DNA of 64,000 nucleotides from Parapedobacter sp035556095 (GTDB lineage: Bacteria; Bacteroidota; Bacteroidia; Sphingobacteriales; Sphingobacteriaceae). The stretch spans positions 62,001 to 126,000 of the forward strand of contig NZ_DATMFT010000025.1 of assembly GCF_035556095.1 (NCBI RefSeq). Reading direction: 5' to 3'. The number at the start of each line of letters is the position of its first letter. Within the stretch, counting starts at the first letter, position 1. The notes under the pieces are model-generated. The model was not told the DNA's origin. It searched no databases and saw only the letters and a list, made by a program, of their open reading frames with translations. This document shows positions 34,418 through 44,460 of this stretch, piece after piece. A program made the position numbers and the translations under genes.

Positions 34418-36862
34418 ATGACTGAAATTTATTTTAAAACCGCGTGGCGCATGATAGTTAAGGATAAAACCTATGCCATCATCAACGTAGTCGGTCTGAC
34501 GGTAGGACTCTGTGCTTGCATGTTAATGGCTACTGTCGTGCTGGACGACATATCGTATGATAGATTCTGGACACATCGGGACGCGCTGTACCGCATCGTT
34601 ACCGTCGATACCACCGCAGGCTTGGAAGGAAAATCGGAAGTAGCCTACTCCAACCTGGGCATTGAGATGGCGAACAACCTGCCTGAAATATCACGGGCAG
34701 CAGCCGTACAGAAATGGCAATATGACTTCCGCAAGACTAAAGCTGATGAAGAAGCAATCACGATGGATGTCATCGTTGCAGACACCAATATTTGGGGAAT
34801 GCTCGACTTTGCTATTTTGGCCGGAAGCCCGCGGCAATACACCCCCGGTATAAATAACCTCATTATTTCCGAGCGTTTCCGAAAAACACACTTCGTCGAC
34901 GAAAACCCAATAGGAAAAACCATCTATAGTGTATCCACTTATGACGACGAAGCCAAACCTTTCCTTATTACTGGAGTCATGGCCGATTTGCCAACCAATA
35001 CGTATCTACGAGCTGACGGGCTAGAGATTACCCAACCAGCAAGCGAGGCACTCAGCCGCGAAGGATGGGGTAACCACGAAGAACAGCTGGTGCTCATGAA
35101 GCCCAATACGGATATGGCCGTTTTTACCACGAAAGCAAATCGCTGGTACCGAAATTTCCTTGCAGATGCTTCGGAACTCGCTCTAAAAAATCCTCCATTA
35201 TATGAGTTTCAACCCATCACGGATATATACCTCAATTCGGAATTTGCCTACCAGGAGGTCAAAGGTAGCTGGAGCAACATCTATATCTTTTCGGTAGTAG
35301 CCGTTCTGCTCCTGGCCATCGCCTGTATCAATTTTGTAAATCTAAATACGGCACGTATTATCCGCAGATTTCGCGAAACGGGTGTCCGTAAGGTGTTGGG
35401 CGCGACAAGGAGGCAGCTCATTCGCCAGGTTCTTACGGAAAGCTTGCTGTTCTTCAGCACGTCTGCACTGTTGGCTTTTGCACTATATGGGTTAGCATTG
35501 GCACCATTAGAACGTTTCCTCACTCACGGGCTTGCCGTCGATTTCATGACCAACTTACCCTTGTTCGCAGCGGGTACCGTAGCCGTCTTGCTTATTGCAG
35601 TTTTAACGAGTATCTACCCCGCCATCGTGTTATCTGGGTTCAAAACCACCTCGGCGTTGCGTAATCGCTTTGCACCGGATACGATTGTCAGCATTTCCAC
35701 TGTACGGAAAGTGTTGGTCGCCACTCAATTTAGCTTTGCTTTGCTCGTGCTTATTGGTATGATTACCGTGTGGAGGCAGATGCAGTTCATGGCCAACAAA
35801 GATCTGGGTTACAATACCGACCACATACTGACCATCAACAGCTTTTCTGCCGGCGGGAAAGGCGGTATTCTGAAACAAGAAATCGCCAAGCTTCCCGGCG
35901 TAGCACACGTGAGCCTCTCGGAGTGGTTACCAACTCAGGGTACGGGAGGTATATCATTAAATCTCACCCATCCAAAACGGCCCTATGAACACGTACAGGT
36001 AAACATCATCTTTGGCGACAGGGATTTACCGACGTTGCTCGGATTGCGCGTCGAAGAGGGGCGCTTGTTTGATCAACGAGAAGCAACTATCGGCTTAACG
36101 CGTGATATGCTGTTTTCGGAGGATAAAGACACCCGAAGGCAGTACAGGAACCACGCTAAAGTGATTCTTATGGCCAGTACCGCTAGCCTGTTCGACATCA
36201 CCTCCCTAGATACATTTGTTCCGTCATTTATTGGCACACCTATCGGTATTGTAAGTGATTTCCATAGTGTCTCGCTACACAATCCAATAAAACCAACCAT
36301 GATCCACGTAAGCGAAGACATCCAATATCCTTGTGTCCTCATCAAAGTGATGCCGGGGTATGAATCACAGGTCATGCGCAGTGTTAACCAACTTTGGAAA
36401 CATTTCCACGACGAAAAACCACTCCAATTGCAGTGGCTCGACGATATGGTGAAATCCCAATATGAAAAAGAAGCCCAGCAAGCCATCTTATTTAAGCTTT
36501 TCACCGCACTGACGCTATTCCTTGCTGTTCTCGGCCTTCTTGGCCTCGTTGTACATTCCACAGCGCAGCGTGTGAAAGAAATCGGAGTCCGTAAGGTGCT
36601 AGGGGCTTCAGTTGGTAGCATTGTGCGGCTATTCGTTTCAGATTACATAAAGCTGGTCACCTTCGCCCTAATCGTAGCCACACCTATTGCGTGGTGGGCG
36701 ATGAACTTGTGGTTGGAAGATTTTGCTTATCGCATCGAAATCCAATGGTGGATGTTTGCGTTGGCGGGATTAGTGGCCGTAGTGATAGCGCTGCTCACCA
36801 TAAGTGGACAGGCCATCCGGGCCGCATCGGCCAATCCGGTGAATAGTTTGAGGGCTGAGTGA
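34418..36862 (+). CDS. Orphan MacB/FtsX-type permease 3 of 10
   Basis: 814 residues from the ATG at 34418 (MTEIYFKTAWRMIVKDKTYA); the frame is open up to 34313, but those 35 residues match nothing in the family. It is a close paralogue of permease 9: both share GLCACMLM/VSTVVLD, YDFRKxKxD, ADTNxWxMLDF and DLPTNTYLRA. FtsX block 1 reads RFRETGVRKVLGATRRQLIRQ and block 2 KEIGVRKVLGASVGSIVRLF. It ends SLRAE where most copies have SLRDE. The last ~130 bp are almost identical to those of permease 6, although the two proteins differ elsewhere. No ATPase motif is present. Confidence 0.9.
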   Translation: MTEIYFKTAWRMIVKDKTYAIINVVGLTVGLCACMLMATVVLDDISYDRFWTHRDALYRIVTVDTTAGLEGKSEVAYSNLGIEMANNLPEISRAAAVQKWQYDFRKTKADEEAITMDVIVADTNIWGMLDFAILAGSPRQYTPGINNLIISERFRKTHFVDENPIGKTIYSVSTYDDEAKPFLITGVMADLPTNTYLRADGLEITQPASEALSREGWGNHEEQLVLMKPNTDMAVFTTKANRWYRNFLADASELALKNPPLYEFQPITDIYLNSEFAYQEVKGSWSNIYIFSVVAVLLLAIACINFVNLNTARIIRRFRETGVRKVLGATRRQLIRQVLTESLLFFSTSALLAFALYGLALAPLERFLTHGLAVDFMTNLPLFAAGTVAVLLIAVLTSIYPAIVLSGFKTTSALRNRFAPDTIVSISTVRKVLVATQFSFALLVLIGMITVWRQMQFMANKDLGYNTDHILTINSFSAGGKGGILKQEIAKLPGVAHVSLSEWLPTQGTGGISLNLTHPKRPYEHVQVNIIFGDRDLPTLLGLRVEEGRLFDQREATIGLTRDMLFSEDKDTRRQYRNHAKVILMASTASLFDITSLDTFVPSFIGTPIGIVSDFHSVSLHNPIKPTMIHVSEDIQYPCVLIKVMPGYESQVMRSVNQLWKHFHDEKPLQLQWLDDMVKSQYEKEAQQAILFKLFTALTLFLAVLGLLGLVVHSTAQRVKEIGVRKVLGASVGSIVRLFVSDYIKLVTFALIVATPIAWWAMNLWLEDFAYRIEIQWWMFALAGLVAVVIALLTISGQAIRAASANPVNSLRAE

Positions 36863-36993
36863 TGAACGGAATAAGGATGATAAGAGCAAGGAACAAGGAC
36901 GTGGTAATCCCATATCTTATATCTAGTGTTTAAAAATGATAAAACCATCCGACCGAAGGGAGGATAGCTGAAGCACCAATAAAAACAAACGAT

Positions 36994-39462
36994 ATGCTGA
37001 AAAACTACATAAAAACCACCCTTCGCCACTTATGGCGCAATCGCCTATTTACCGGACTCAACATCCTCGGCTTGGCTATCGGCATCAGCGCCTGCTGGAT
37101 CATCTTCCGGATTGTTGACCACGAATTCAGCTACGATGCCGGCTTGCCCAATAGCGATCGCATATTCAAGGTCATCAGTACGTTCGACAGGGACGGCGAA
37201 CAACGCGCCATCGGGGGGGCGTCGGCACCGTTGTACCAAGGAATCGAAGACGAAATAACCGGAGTGGAGCACGTGGTGCCCGCTTTCCGCCAGTGGGTCT
37301 ACCACGTCGAAATCAGGCGGCAAAACCAACCTCCTTTTGTGAAGGAAGAGCCCGAAGGCATTATAGCCACGAACACCGCCTACTTTCAAATGCTTCCCTA
37401 TCGGTGGTTGGCAGGCGACAAGCATAATGCCCTCGACGTCCCCGAAAGCGTGGTGCTGACCGAAAGCCGTGCAAACCTATACTTTCCGGACACCAAGCCG
37501 GAGGCCATGTTGAATAAAACCATCACCTACTACGGACAGGATACGGTAACCCGTACCGTAACAGGCATCGTTGCCGATTATGACACGCCTTCCGAATTTG
37601 CCGGACAGGAGTTTGTCGTACTGCCGAGAATAGCTTACGAAACGTATCAATGGACGAACACCAACGGCACCGATCGATTGTATCTACAATTCGGCAAAGG
37701 GGCAAATGTGGATGCCAAACGGCAGCAAATCAACGAACTGGACGCGCGCCATTGGGCAGCACTTGCGGAAGAGCAACAGAACCAGGGAAAAACGGATGCT
37801 CCCCCGCGCAGCCGGACCTATGAGCTCCTTCCCATCAGGGATGTCCACTTCGCCACACACGTGTCGGAATATAATGTAACCAAAACTAGTAAACCGGTAA
37901 TGTACGGGCTTATCGGGATAGGGATTTTCCTGTTGCTCCTTGCCTGCATCAACTACATCAACATGAGTGTAGCCCAAATTCCGCAACGGGGCAAGGAAAT
38001 CGGCGTGCGTAAAACGCTCGGTGGCGGCCACTGGCAGCTGATTAGCCAGTTCCTCAGCGAAACGCTGGCCGTTACCCTCATGGCATCGGCGCTGGCATTT
38101 GCCTTTACCCGCTTAGGCTTTTGGCTACTGGAAGACATTATCCCCGCGGGTATCACGCCACAGGGCAATGGTTACGAGCTTATCGGGTTTATACTTGCCC
38201 TCATTGTACTCGTCACACTCGCCGCGGGCGGCTATCCAAGTTGGCTGATTACCCGGGTAAAAACAGTTAATGTGTTCAAGAAATGGTTTGACAACCAGAC
38301 GCCCATACGCGGGTTTAGCTTGCAGAAAGTGCTGATTGTCTTCCAGTTTACCATTGCATTGGTGTTTATCATCTGCACGATTATCGTAAGCACCCAACTG
38401 CGCCATACCCTTAAAGCCGACATGGGTTTTGACAAAGACGCCACGGTACTGGTGGATGTGCCCTGGAAATACACGAATGACCCACATTACGAAGGCAAGC
38501 AATTCACACTGCTGACCGAAATCCGCACGCTTCCGGGAGTTGCCAACGTAGCCATGGGAACGGCGCCCTTGTCGTCCGGCTATTCGTCAAGTCCGTTCGG
38601 CTATGTGCCGGACGGGAAGGACCCTATAGAAATCACCGGCTTCAAGAAAACCATCGATACCGCGTACCTGGGGTTATATAAAATGGAATTATTGGCAGGT
38701 CGGAATATCCATGCTTCCGATACCATCTCCGAGTTTATCATCAACGAAACGGCTGCCGAAGCATTTGGCTTCGCTACTCCGCAGGAAGCCATTGGGCAGT
38801 TTATCGGCCAACGCGGCAATACCAAACATCCCATTGTCGGCGTCGTCAAGGATTTCCATACGCAGGATTTTTATACTCCCATTACATCGACAATCCTATC
38901 GAGCTACAAAGCGAACCTCTCTTCATTCAACATCAAGCTGGACAGTAGGGACCCCGATCGTTGGCAAGCAACCTTGAAAGCCATTGGCCAGAAATGGGCA
39001 CGATTTTATCCCGCCGATGGCTATCAATTTCGTTTTTACGACGAAACGCTGGAGGCCATGTATCGACAGGAGAGGCAGGTTGGCCGATTGATTAATCTGG
39101 CCACCACCATTACCATCCTGATCAGTTGCCTCGGGTTGTTCGGTTTAGCCACCCTCATTGCTTTCCAGCGCACTAAGGAAATCGGCATCCGGAAAGTATT
39201 AGGTGCTTCCATTTCAGGCATCGTGGCCCTGCTGTCCAAAGACTTTGTAAAATTAGTGTGTTTGGCCATTGTCATCGCCTCACCCATCGCGTGGTGGGCG
39301 ATGACCAAATGGTTGGAAGATTTCGCTTACCGCATCGATATCCAATGGTGGATGTTCGTCATGGCGGGACTGGCGGCGGTTGTCATCGCACTGCTCACCG
39401 TGAGCTGGCAGGCCATACGCGCCGCGGTGGCGAATCCGGTGGAGTCGCTTCGGGATGAATGA
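36994..39462 (+). CDS. Orphan MacB/FtsX-type permease 4 of 10
   Basis: 822 residues, the longest clearly bounded copy. The N-terminal TTLRHLWRNRLFTGLNILGL and the segment ESVVLTESRANLYFPDTKPE tie it to permease 1, three genes away, so the pair arose by duplication followed by insertion or rearrangement. FtsX block 1 has QIPQRGKEIGVRKTLGGGHW, as in permease 1. The 3' end shares a 43-bp identical stretch with permease 10 (39257-39299 and 54078-54120), a copy otherwise distant. A 131-bp spacer precedes it, containing the recurring GGAATAAGGATG element. Confidence 0.9.
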   Translation: MLKNYIKTTLRHLWRNRLFTGLNILGLAIGISACWIIFRIVDHEFSYDAGLPNSDRIFKVISTFDRDGEQRAIGGASAPLYQGIEDEITGVEHVVPAFRQWVYHVEIRRQNQPPFVKEEPEGIIATNTAYFQMLPYRWLAGDKHNALDVPESVVLTESRANLYFPDTKPEAMLNKTITYYGQDTVTRTVTGIVADYDTPSEFAGQEFVVLPRIAYETYQWTNTNGTDRLYLQFGKGANVDAKRQQINELDARHWAALAEEQQNQGKTDAPPRSRTYELLPIRDVHFATHVSEYNVTKTSKPVMYGLIGIGIFLLLLACINYINMSVAQIPQRGKEIGVRKTLGGGHWQLISQFLSETLAVTLMASALAFAFTRLGFWLLEDIIPAGITPQGNGYELIGFILALIVLVTLAAGGYPSWLITRVKTVNVFKKWFDNQTPIRGFSLQKVLIVFQFTIALVFIICTIIVSTQLRHTLKADMGFDKDATVLVDVPWKYTNDPHYEGKQFTLLTEIRTLPGVANVAMGTAPLSSGYSSSPFGYVPDGKDPIEITGFKKTIDTAYLGLYKMELLAGRNIHASDTISEFIINETAAEAFGFATPQEAIGQFIGQRGNTKHPIVGVVKDFHTQDFYTPITSTILSSYKANLSSFNIKLDSRDPDRWQATLKAIGQKWARFYPADGYQFRFYDETLEAMYRQERQVGRLINLATTITILISCLGLFGLATLIAFQRTKEIGIRKVLGASISGIVALLSKDFVKLVCLAIVIASPIAWWAMTKWLEDFAYRIDIQWWMFVMAGLAAVVIALLTVSWQAIRAAVANPVESLRDE

Positions 39463-39550
39463 TATATTGGAGCAAAGAGCAAGGATTAAAGATGCAACGG
39501 TCTCTTGGCGAATATCTGATGTTTAAGGACTTCTTACTAAACACTAAAAT

Positions 39551-41926
39551 ATGATAACCAATTACATCAAAACGGCTTGGCGGAACCTTTGGCGCAACAA
39601 AGTTTTCACGCTCATCAATATCCTAGGGCTAGCGTTCGGGCTGGCTAGCATACTGTCGCTAGCGTTGTTGGTAAACCAATACTTCTCGCGCGATGAATTC
39701 CACGAGCGGAAGGATAGGATGTATTACCTCAAAACAACTACGCCGGACGGAAACAGCCATCAACAAACCACATTCCCTTTGCTGGATGAGATTGCCGCCA
39801 CCTGCCCGGAAGTGGAAGCAGCCTCCCACTGGCAAATCGGTTACAATCCTTGGTTGTCGTTCGGAGAGTATGAGGTTCAGGAGAATACCGTCTATGTAGA
39901 CCCTGATTTTTTACAGCTGTTTTCATTCAAACTGGCGGAGGGGGAGCCGACAACAGCCATGCACGAAAGCCAATCGCTGGTTATTTCCAAACGGGTAAAG
40001 ACCCAACTATTTGGTGATAAACCGGCATTGGGCGAAATGGTCATCGTATCGGATAGCATCCCACGTACGGTAACCGGCGTACTGGACATACCGGCAACTT
40101 CCTCCCTCGCTGCGGATGTGTTTCTCCCAGTACAGTTTCTCCGGGACCATGTAGACGGCTTTGAGGAAATGGCCAATTGGTACAATGTCTTTGCGCCGGG
40201 GTACCTTGTGCTCCGAGACGGGGCCGACCCCGAACGCTTAAACCAGAAAATCGCGGGTATTGTCCAACACCATTACGCCCCCCAGATAAACAACAATGTG
40301 GTAAACGTTGTCCCTTTTACCCAGCTGAAAACAGAAGTAGGAGATACGGTGCGTAAGGTCATCATCGGAGCAGTTGCCGCAGCTGTCTTTATCTTGTTGA
40401 TCATCGTGGTTAACTTGATTAACCTCAATATGGCCATCTTATTCAGGCGCACCAAGGATGTCGCCGTACGGCGGATCGTCGGTTCCTCCAAATGGAATAG
40501 TCTCGTGCAATTCGGTATAGAAAACGGTCTTGTGATGATACTATCGCTCATTTTGGGCTTGATTATCTTCCGGTTGGTTTTACTGAGGCTCTTAAACGAT
40601 GTGATAGGCGGAAGTTTGGGCCAAGTGGATTTGCAACCAGGATATGCTGTGGCTATCCTGGTTGCTGCCGTTGCGTTAGCAGCTGTATTTCTTGCCGCTA
40701 TCATACCTAGCTTACGCCTCAATAGCCTGAGGCTAACGGAAGCCGTTAAAGGAAAGGTTAGCAATAAGATGGGGAAAAGCGGTATCCGGAATACCTTCAT
40801 CACTACACAGTTTGTACTGGGCATCACATTCCTATGCATGGCTTTTATCCTGAACAAGCAAATCCGGCACATGAAAAGTACGCCGCTAGGTTTCAACGCT
40901 GAAGATGTGGTTGTAGGTACGCTGGACCTCGCATTTGAGCAGCCCGAACAAGCGGACAGCCGTTTCGATGTCATGCTTCAATCGCTGAAAGCCAATCCTT
41001 ACGTAAAAGCTATTTCTACTTCTCAAGAAATCCCTACCGCTTATTGGGGTAATGGCAATGGTTTTGCCGATGTTGAAGGTGGCACGGAGAGATATATTCA
41101 GTACTTGCAGGCCGATGCCGGTTTTGCCGAAACGTTCCAGATCCCGATTGTTGCCGGTCGGAATTTCGACGATCGCCTCAAGGCGACGGAAGACGATAAA
41201 ATACTCATCAATGAAACGGCGGCGACGGCGTTTGGTTGGACAGACCCGATCGGGAAAAAACTCCGCCAAAATGGGTCGGACCAAGTGGTCACTGTTATCG
41301 GTGTAATGAAAGATTTTCACTATGGTAGCCTTGCTCATGCCATAGGCCCTTTAATCCATTTTTATGGGGGCGAAGCTGGGCTTGCATCCAACAGTTACTT
41401 AAGTATCCGCATTGACCCCCAACGCAAAACGCAGATCATGGCCGAACTAACGGATGCTTTCAAACAAATCCCGTCCAAAAAGACATTTGCCTATCAGGTG
41501 ATGGATGAGCGGGTGGCCAACCAGTATGCCCTGCTCGACGGGATATTGGTGGTAACCAATTATGTGGCCTTGTTGATATTACTGATCGCATGCATGGGAC
41601 TATTGGGGCTATCCACGATTTTTGCCCAGCAACGGGTAAAGGAAATCGGTATCCGCAAGGTACTGGGCGCATCAGTATCGGGTATCGTAAGGCTACTTTC
41701 GACGGATTTCATTAAACTCGTGGTGATGGCCGTCGTCATCGCCTCACCGATTGCGTGGTGGGCCATGAACAAATGGCTGGAAGACTTCGCCTACCGCATC
41801 GATATCCAATGGTGGATGTTTGCCGTGGCAGGATCGGCAGCGGTGGTCATCGCGCTGCTGACCGTAAGCTGGCAGGCCATACGGGCAGCGGTGGCCAATC
41901 CGGTGGAGTCACTGCGTGACGAGTGA
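39551..41926 (+). CDS. Orphan MacB/FtsX-type permease 5 of 10
   Basis: 791 residues and the most divergent first half of the set. FtsX block 1 reads FRRTKDVAVRRIVGSSKWNS in place of the usual KEIGVRKVLGA, and helix 5 follows an unusual SLRLNSLRLTEAVKGKVSNK linker. The N terminus (NYIKTAWRNLWRNKVFTLIN) is family-like but continues GLASILSLALLVNQYFSRDEF. The second half returns to type with KEIGIRKVLGASVSGIVRLL and ends WQAIRAAVANPVESLRDE. This mosaic pattern, divergent front and conserved tail, is expected if tails are exchanged between paralogues. Confidence 0.9.
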   Translation: MITNYIKTAWRNLWRNKVFTLINILGLAFGLASILSLALLVNQYFSRDEFHERKDRMYYLKTTTPDGNSHQQTTFPLLDEIAATCPEVEAASHWQIGYNPWLSFGEYEVQENTVYVDPDFLQLFSFKLAEGEPTTAMHESQSLVISKRVKTQLFGDKPALGEMVIVSDSIPRTVTGVLDIPATSSLAADVFLPVQFLRDHVDGFEEMANWYNVFAPGYLVLRDGADPERLNQKIAGIVQHHYAPQINNNVVNVVPFTQLKTEVGDTVRKVIIGAVAAAVFILLIIVVNLINLNMAILFRRTKDVAVRRIVGSSKWNSLVQFGIENGLVMILSLILGLIIFRLVLLRLLNDVIGGSLGQVDLQPGYAVAILVAAVALAAVFLAAIIPSLRLNSLRLTEAVKGKVSNKMGKSGIRNTFITTQFVLGITFLCMAFILNKQIRHMKSTPLGFNAEDVVVGTLDLAFEQPEQADSRFDVMLQSLKANPYVKAISTSQEIPTAYWGNGNGFADVEGGTERYIQYLQADAGFAETFQIPIVAGRNFDDRLKATEDDKILINETAATAFGWTDPIGKKLRQNGSDQVVTVIGVMKDFHYGSLAHAIGPLIHFYGGEAGLASNSYLSIRIDPQRKTQIMAELTDAFKQIPSKKTFAYQVMDERVANQYALLDGILVVTNYVALLILLIACMGLLGLSTIFAQQRVKEIGIRKVLGASVSGIVRLLSTDFIKLVVMAVVIASPIAWWAMNKWLEDFAYRIDIQWWMFAVAGSAAVVIALLTVSWQAIRAAVANPVESLRDE

Positions 41927-41993
41927 TTAGTAGAATAAAGATGGAAAGAGCAAGGAATAAGGACGCTATGGTCTGATGTTTAATGTCTAAAAA

Positions 41994-44408
41994 ATGATTA
42001 GAAACTATTTCAAAATTGCCTGGCGGAACCTGATAAGGAACAAGCTATTTTCATCCATCAATATCGCTGGCTTGTCACTGGGTGTCGCGGCATGTTTTAT
42101 TATCATGCTGTATGTACAGGATGAGTTAAGCTATGATAAGTTCCATGAGCATGCCCCGAATATCGTGCGGATGGTTTTCCGTGCCGACATCAATGGCGGC
42201 AAAATAAACGAAAGCATTGTGATGGCTCCGGTGGCCCAAACCATGGTGAACGACTTCCCGGAAGTACAGGATGCCACCAGGCTGCTCGATTATGGCTACC
42301 GAAAGTGGCTGCATGGAGATGACGTATTTGAAGGCGACCGGTTTGCTTTCGCCGACCCCAATGTCTTCAGCATCTTCACGCTACCGATGGTTGAGGGCAA
42401 CTCCGAAACGGCCTTGCTCAAACCCCACACGGTCGTCATCACACAATCTACCGCCAGGAAATATTTTGGCGAAGAAAATGCGATCGGGAAAACCATCGTA
42501 TTGACCGATGATGGCAACCAACCTTATGTGGTAACGGGTGTCATCGAAGACATTCCTGTCAATTCCCATTTCCACTTCGATTTATTGGGTTCCATGGTGG
42601 GCTACGCCGATGCGAAGTCTGATTCGTGGATGTATGGCGGATTTCACACCTATCTCCTGTTAAGGTCGGGCAGCGACCTGGAACAGTTGGAAGCCAGGTT
42701 TCCGCAAATGGTTAAGACCTATATGGGTCCGCAGATTCAGGAGCACATGGGCATAAGCTTGGAGCAATTCACCACCCAAGGCAATCGGCTTGGATTTGAC
42801 TTACAACCCTTGTCGGATATCCATCTTAATTCCTACACGACAACGGAATTTCAGCCAGGCGGGAATAAGGCGTTTGTGTACATCTTTTCGGGTATTGCCC
42901 TGTTTATGGTGGCGGTGGCCTGCATCAACTTCGTCAACCTTTCTACAGCGGGCGCATCCAAACGGGCAAAGGAGGTCGGGATAAGGAAGGTGGTAGGCTC
43001 TGGTAGGTTCCAACTCATCAAACAATTCCTATCCGAATCGACTCTCATCTCGTGTTTTTCGCTAATGGTCGCATTCATACTGGTGCAGCTCGTCTTACCG
43101 GCGTTCAATCACATTTCGGGCAAGGAGTTAACCATTGATGTTGGACCTACGCTCGCCCTGGTCTGCTTGGGCATGCTGGTGGGTGCAATTGCTGGTATTT
43201 ATCCGGCTTTTTACTTGTCTTCATTCAAGCCTGTCGCAGTGCTAAAGGGCAAGCCCTCGGGCCGCGTTAAAACCGTCAGCCTAAGAAGTGGACTTGTCGT
43301 GTTTCAGTTCTTTGTTTCAGTAACGCTCATTATCGGGACCATAGTCGTGTACGAGCAAATGAGGTATATACAAAACAAGGATCTCGGTTTCGATAAAGAA
43401 CAGCTCATCACCATCCCAAATTCTTATGCACTGGGCAACAATGAACAGGTATTTAAACGGCAGCTATTGCAGGATTCAAGGGTAGTAAGCGCAACGGCAT
43501 CGTGGTATAAGCCCGCCGGGCCCAGCCATTACAACAATGCACTGGCCTACCCGCAAGGCAACGATAAGCATATTGTAAATGGAGTAGATTATCATGTGGA
43601 TGAAGATTATATCCCAACATTGGGTATGCACATCATCCAAGGAAGGAATTTTTCCAAAGATCTCGCCACGGACTCTTCAGGAATTATTGTAAATGAGACC
43701 GCGGCAAGGGCCTTGGGTTGGGACGCATCAATCGCTGTAGGCAAAACCATAATCAGGCAAAACAGTCCGAAAGGCGATAACTTTCCTTTCCGTATAGTCG
43801 GCGTGGTAAAAAACTTCCATTTCAAGTCGTTGCACGAGGCCATCAGTCCGCTGTTTTTGACACTTCATCCCGAAGGCGGACTCATCTTTAAAATAAACAC
43901 ACCGGATATCTCGGGCTTGCTGGCAACAATGGAGCAGCAATGGGATGACTTTGGTACAGGCGAGCCCTTTACGTACGCATTCATGGACGACCTGTTCCGT
44001 CATACCTATGCCGCCGAGCAGGAAACAGCCATTATTCTTAATATGTTCACCGTACTGACCATATTGGTGGCGTGTCTTGGGTTGTTTGGGTTAGCAACCT
44101 TTACGGCAGAACAACGAATCAAAGAAATTGGGATAAGGAAGGTATTGGGAGCTACCGTAACACAGGTAACGCAATTGCTGTCTAAAGGCTTTTTGAAATT
44201 GGTACTCGTTGCTTCACTGATTGCCTTTCCGATCGCTTGGTTTGCGATGGATCGATGGCTTGCTAATTTCGCCTACCGCATCGAAATCCAATGGTGGATG
44301 TTTGCGCTGGCGGGATTAGTGGCCGTAGTGATAGCGCTGCTCACCATAAGTGGACAGGCCATCCGGGCAGCGGTGGCCAACCCGGTGGAGTCGTTGCGGG
44401 ATGAGTAA
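41994..44408 (+). CDS. Orphan MacB/FtsX-type permease 6 of 10
   Basis: 804 residues. The N terminus (NYFKIAWRNLIRNKLFSSIN, then IAGLSLGVAACFIIMLYVQD) and the periplasmic PNVFSIFTLPMVEGNSETALL with YFGEENAIGKTI are the most typical of large Bacteroidota permease families. FtsX block 1 has GASKRAKEVGIRKVVGSGRF, block 2 KEIGIRKVLGATVTQVTQLL. The final ~130 bp are nearly the same as in permease 3, including the rare TISGQAIRAA variant of the tail. Spacer to permease 5 is 67 bp. Confidence 0.9.
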   Translation: MIRNYFKIAWRNLIRNKLFSSINIAGLSLGVAACFIIMLYVQDELSYDKFHEHAPNIVRMVFRADINGGKINESIVMAPVAQTMVNDFPEVQDATRLLDYGYRKWLHGDDVFEGDRFAFADPNVFSIFTLPMVEGNSETALLKPHTVVITQSTARKYFGEENAIGKTIVLTDDGNQPYVVTGVIEDIPVNSHFHFDLLGSMVGYADAKSDSWMYGGFHTYLLLRSGSDLEQLEARFPQMVKTYMGPQIQEHMGISLEQFTTQGNRLGFDLQPLSDIHLNSYTTTEFQPGGNKAFVYIFSGIALFMVAVACINFVNLSTAGASKRAKEVGIRKVVGSGRFQLIKQFLSESTLISCFSLMVAFILVQLVLPAFNHISGKELTIDVGPTLALVCLGMLVGAIAGIYPAFYLSSFKPVAVLKGKPSGRVKTVSLRSGLVVFQFFVSVTLIIGTIVVYEQMRYIQNKDLGFDKEQLITIPNSYALGNNEQVFKRQLLQDSRVVSATASWYKPAGPSHYNNALAYPQGNDKHIVNGVDYHVDEDYIPTLGMHIIQGRNFSKDLATDSSGIIVNETAARALGWDASIAVGKTIIRQNSPKGDNFPFRIVGVVKNFHFKSLHEAISPLFLTLHPEGGLIFKINTPDISGLLATMEQQWDDFGTGEPFTYAFMDDLFRHTYAAEQETAIILNMFTVLTILVACLGLFGLATFTAEQRIKEIGIRKVLGATVTQVTQLLSKGFLKLVLVASLIAFPIAWFAMDRWLANFAYRIEIQWWMFALAGLVAVVIALLTISGQAIRAAVANPVESLRDE

Positions 44409-44460
44409 TTAGAAATCGGAATTAGGGCAAAAAGCGTGTGTTGTACCAACTACGAAACAA

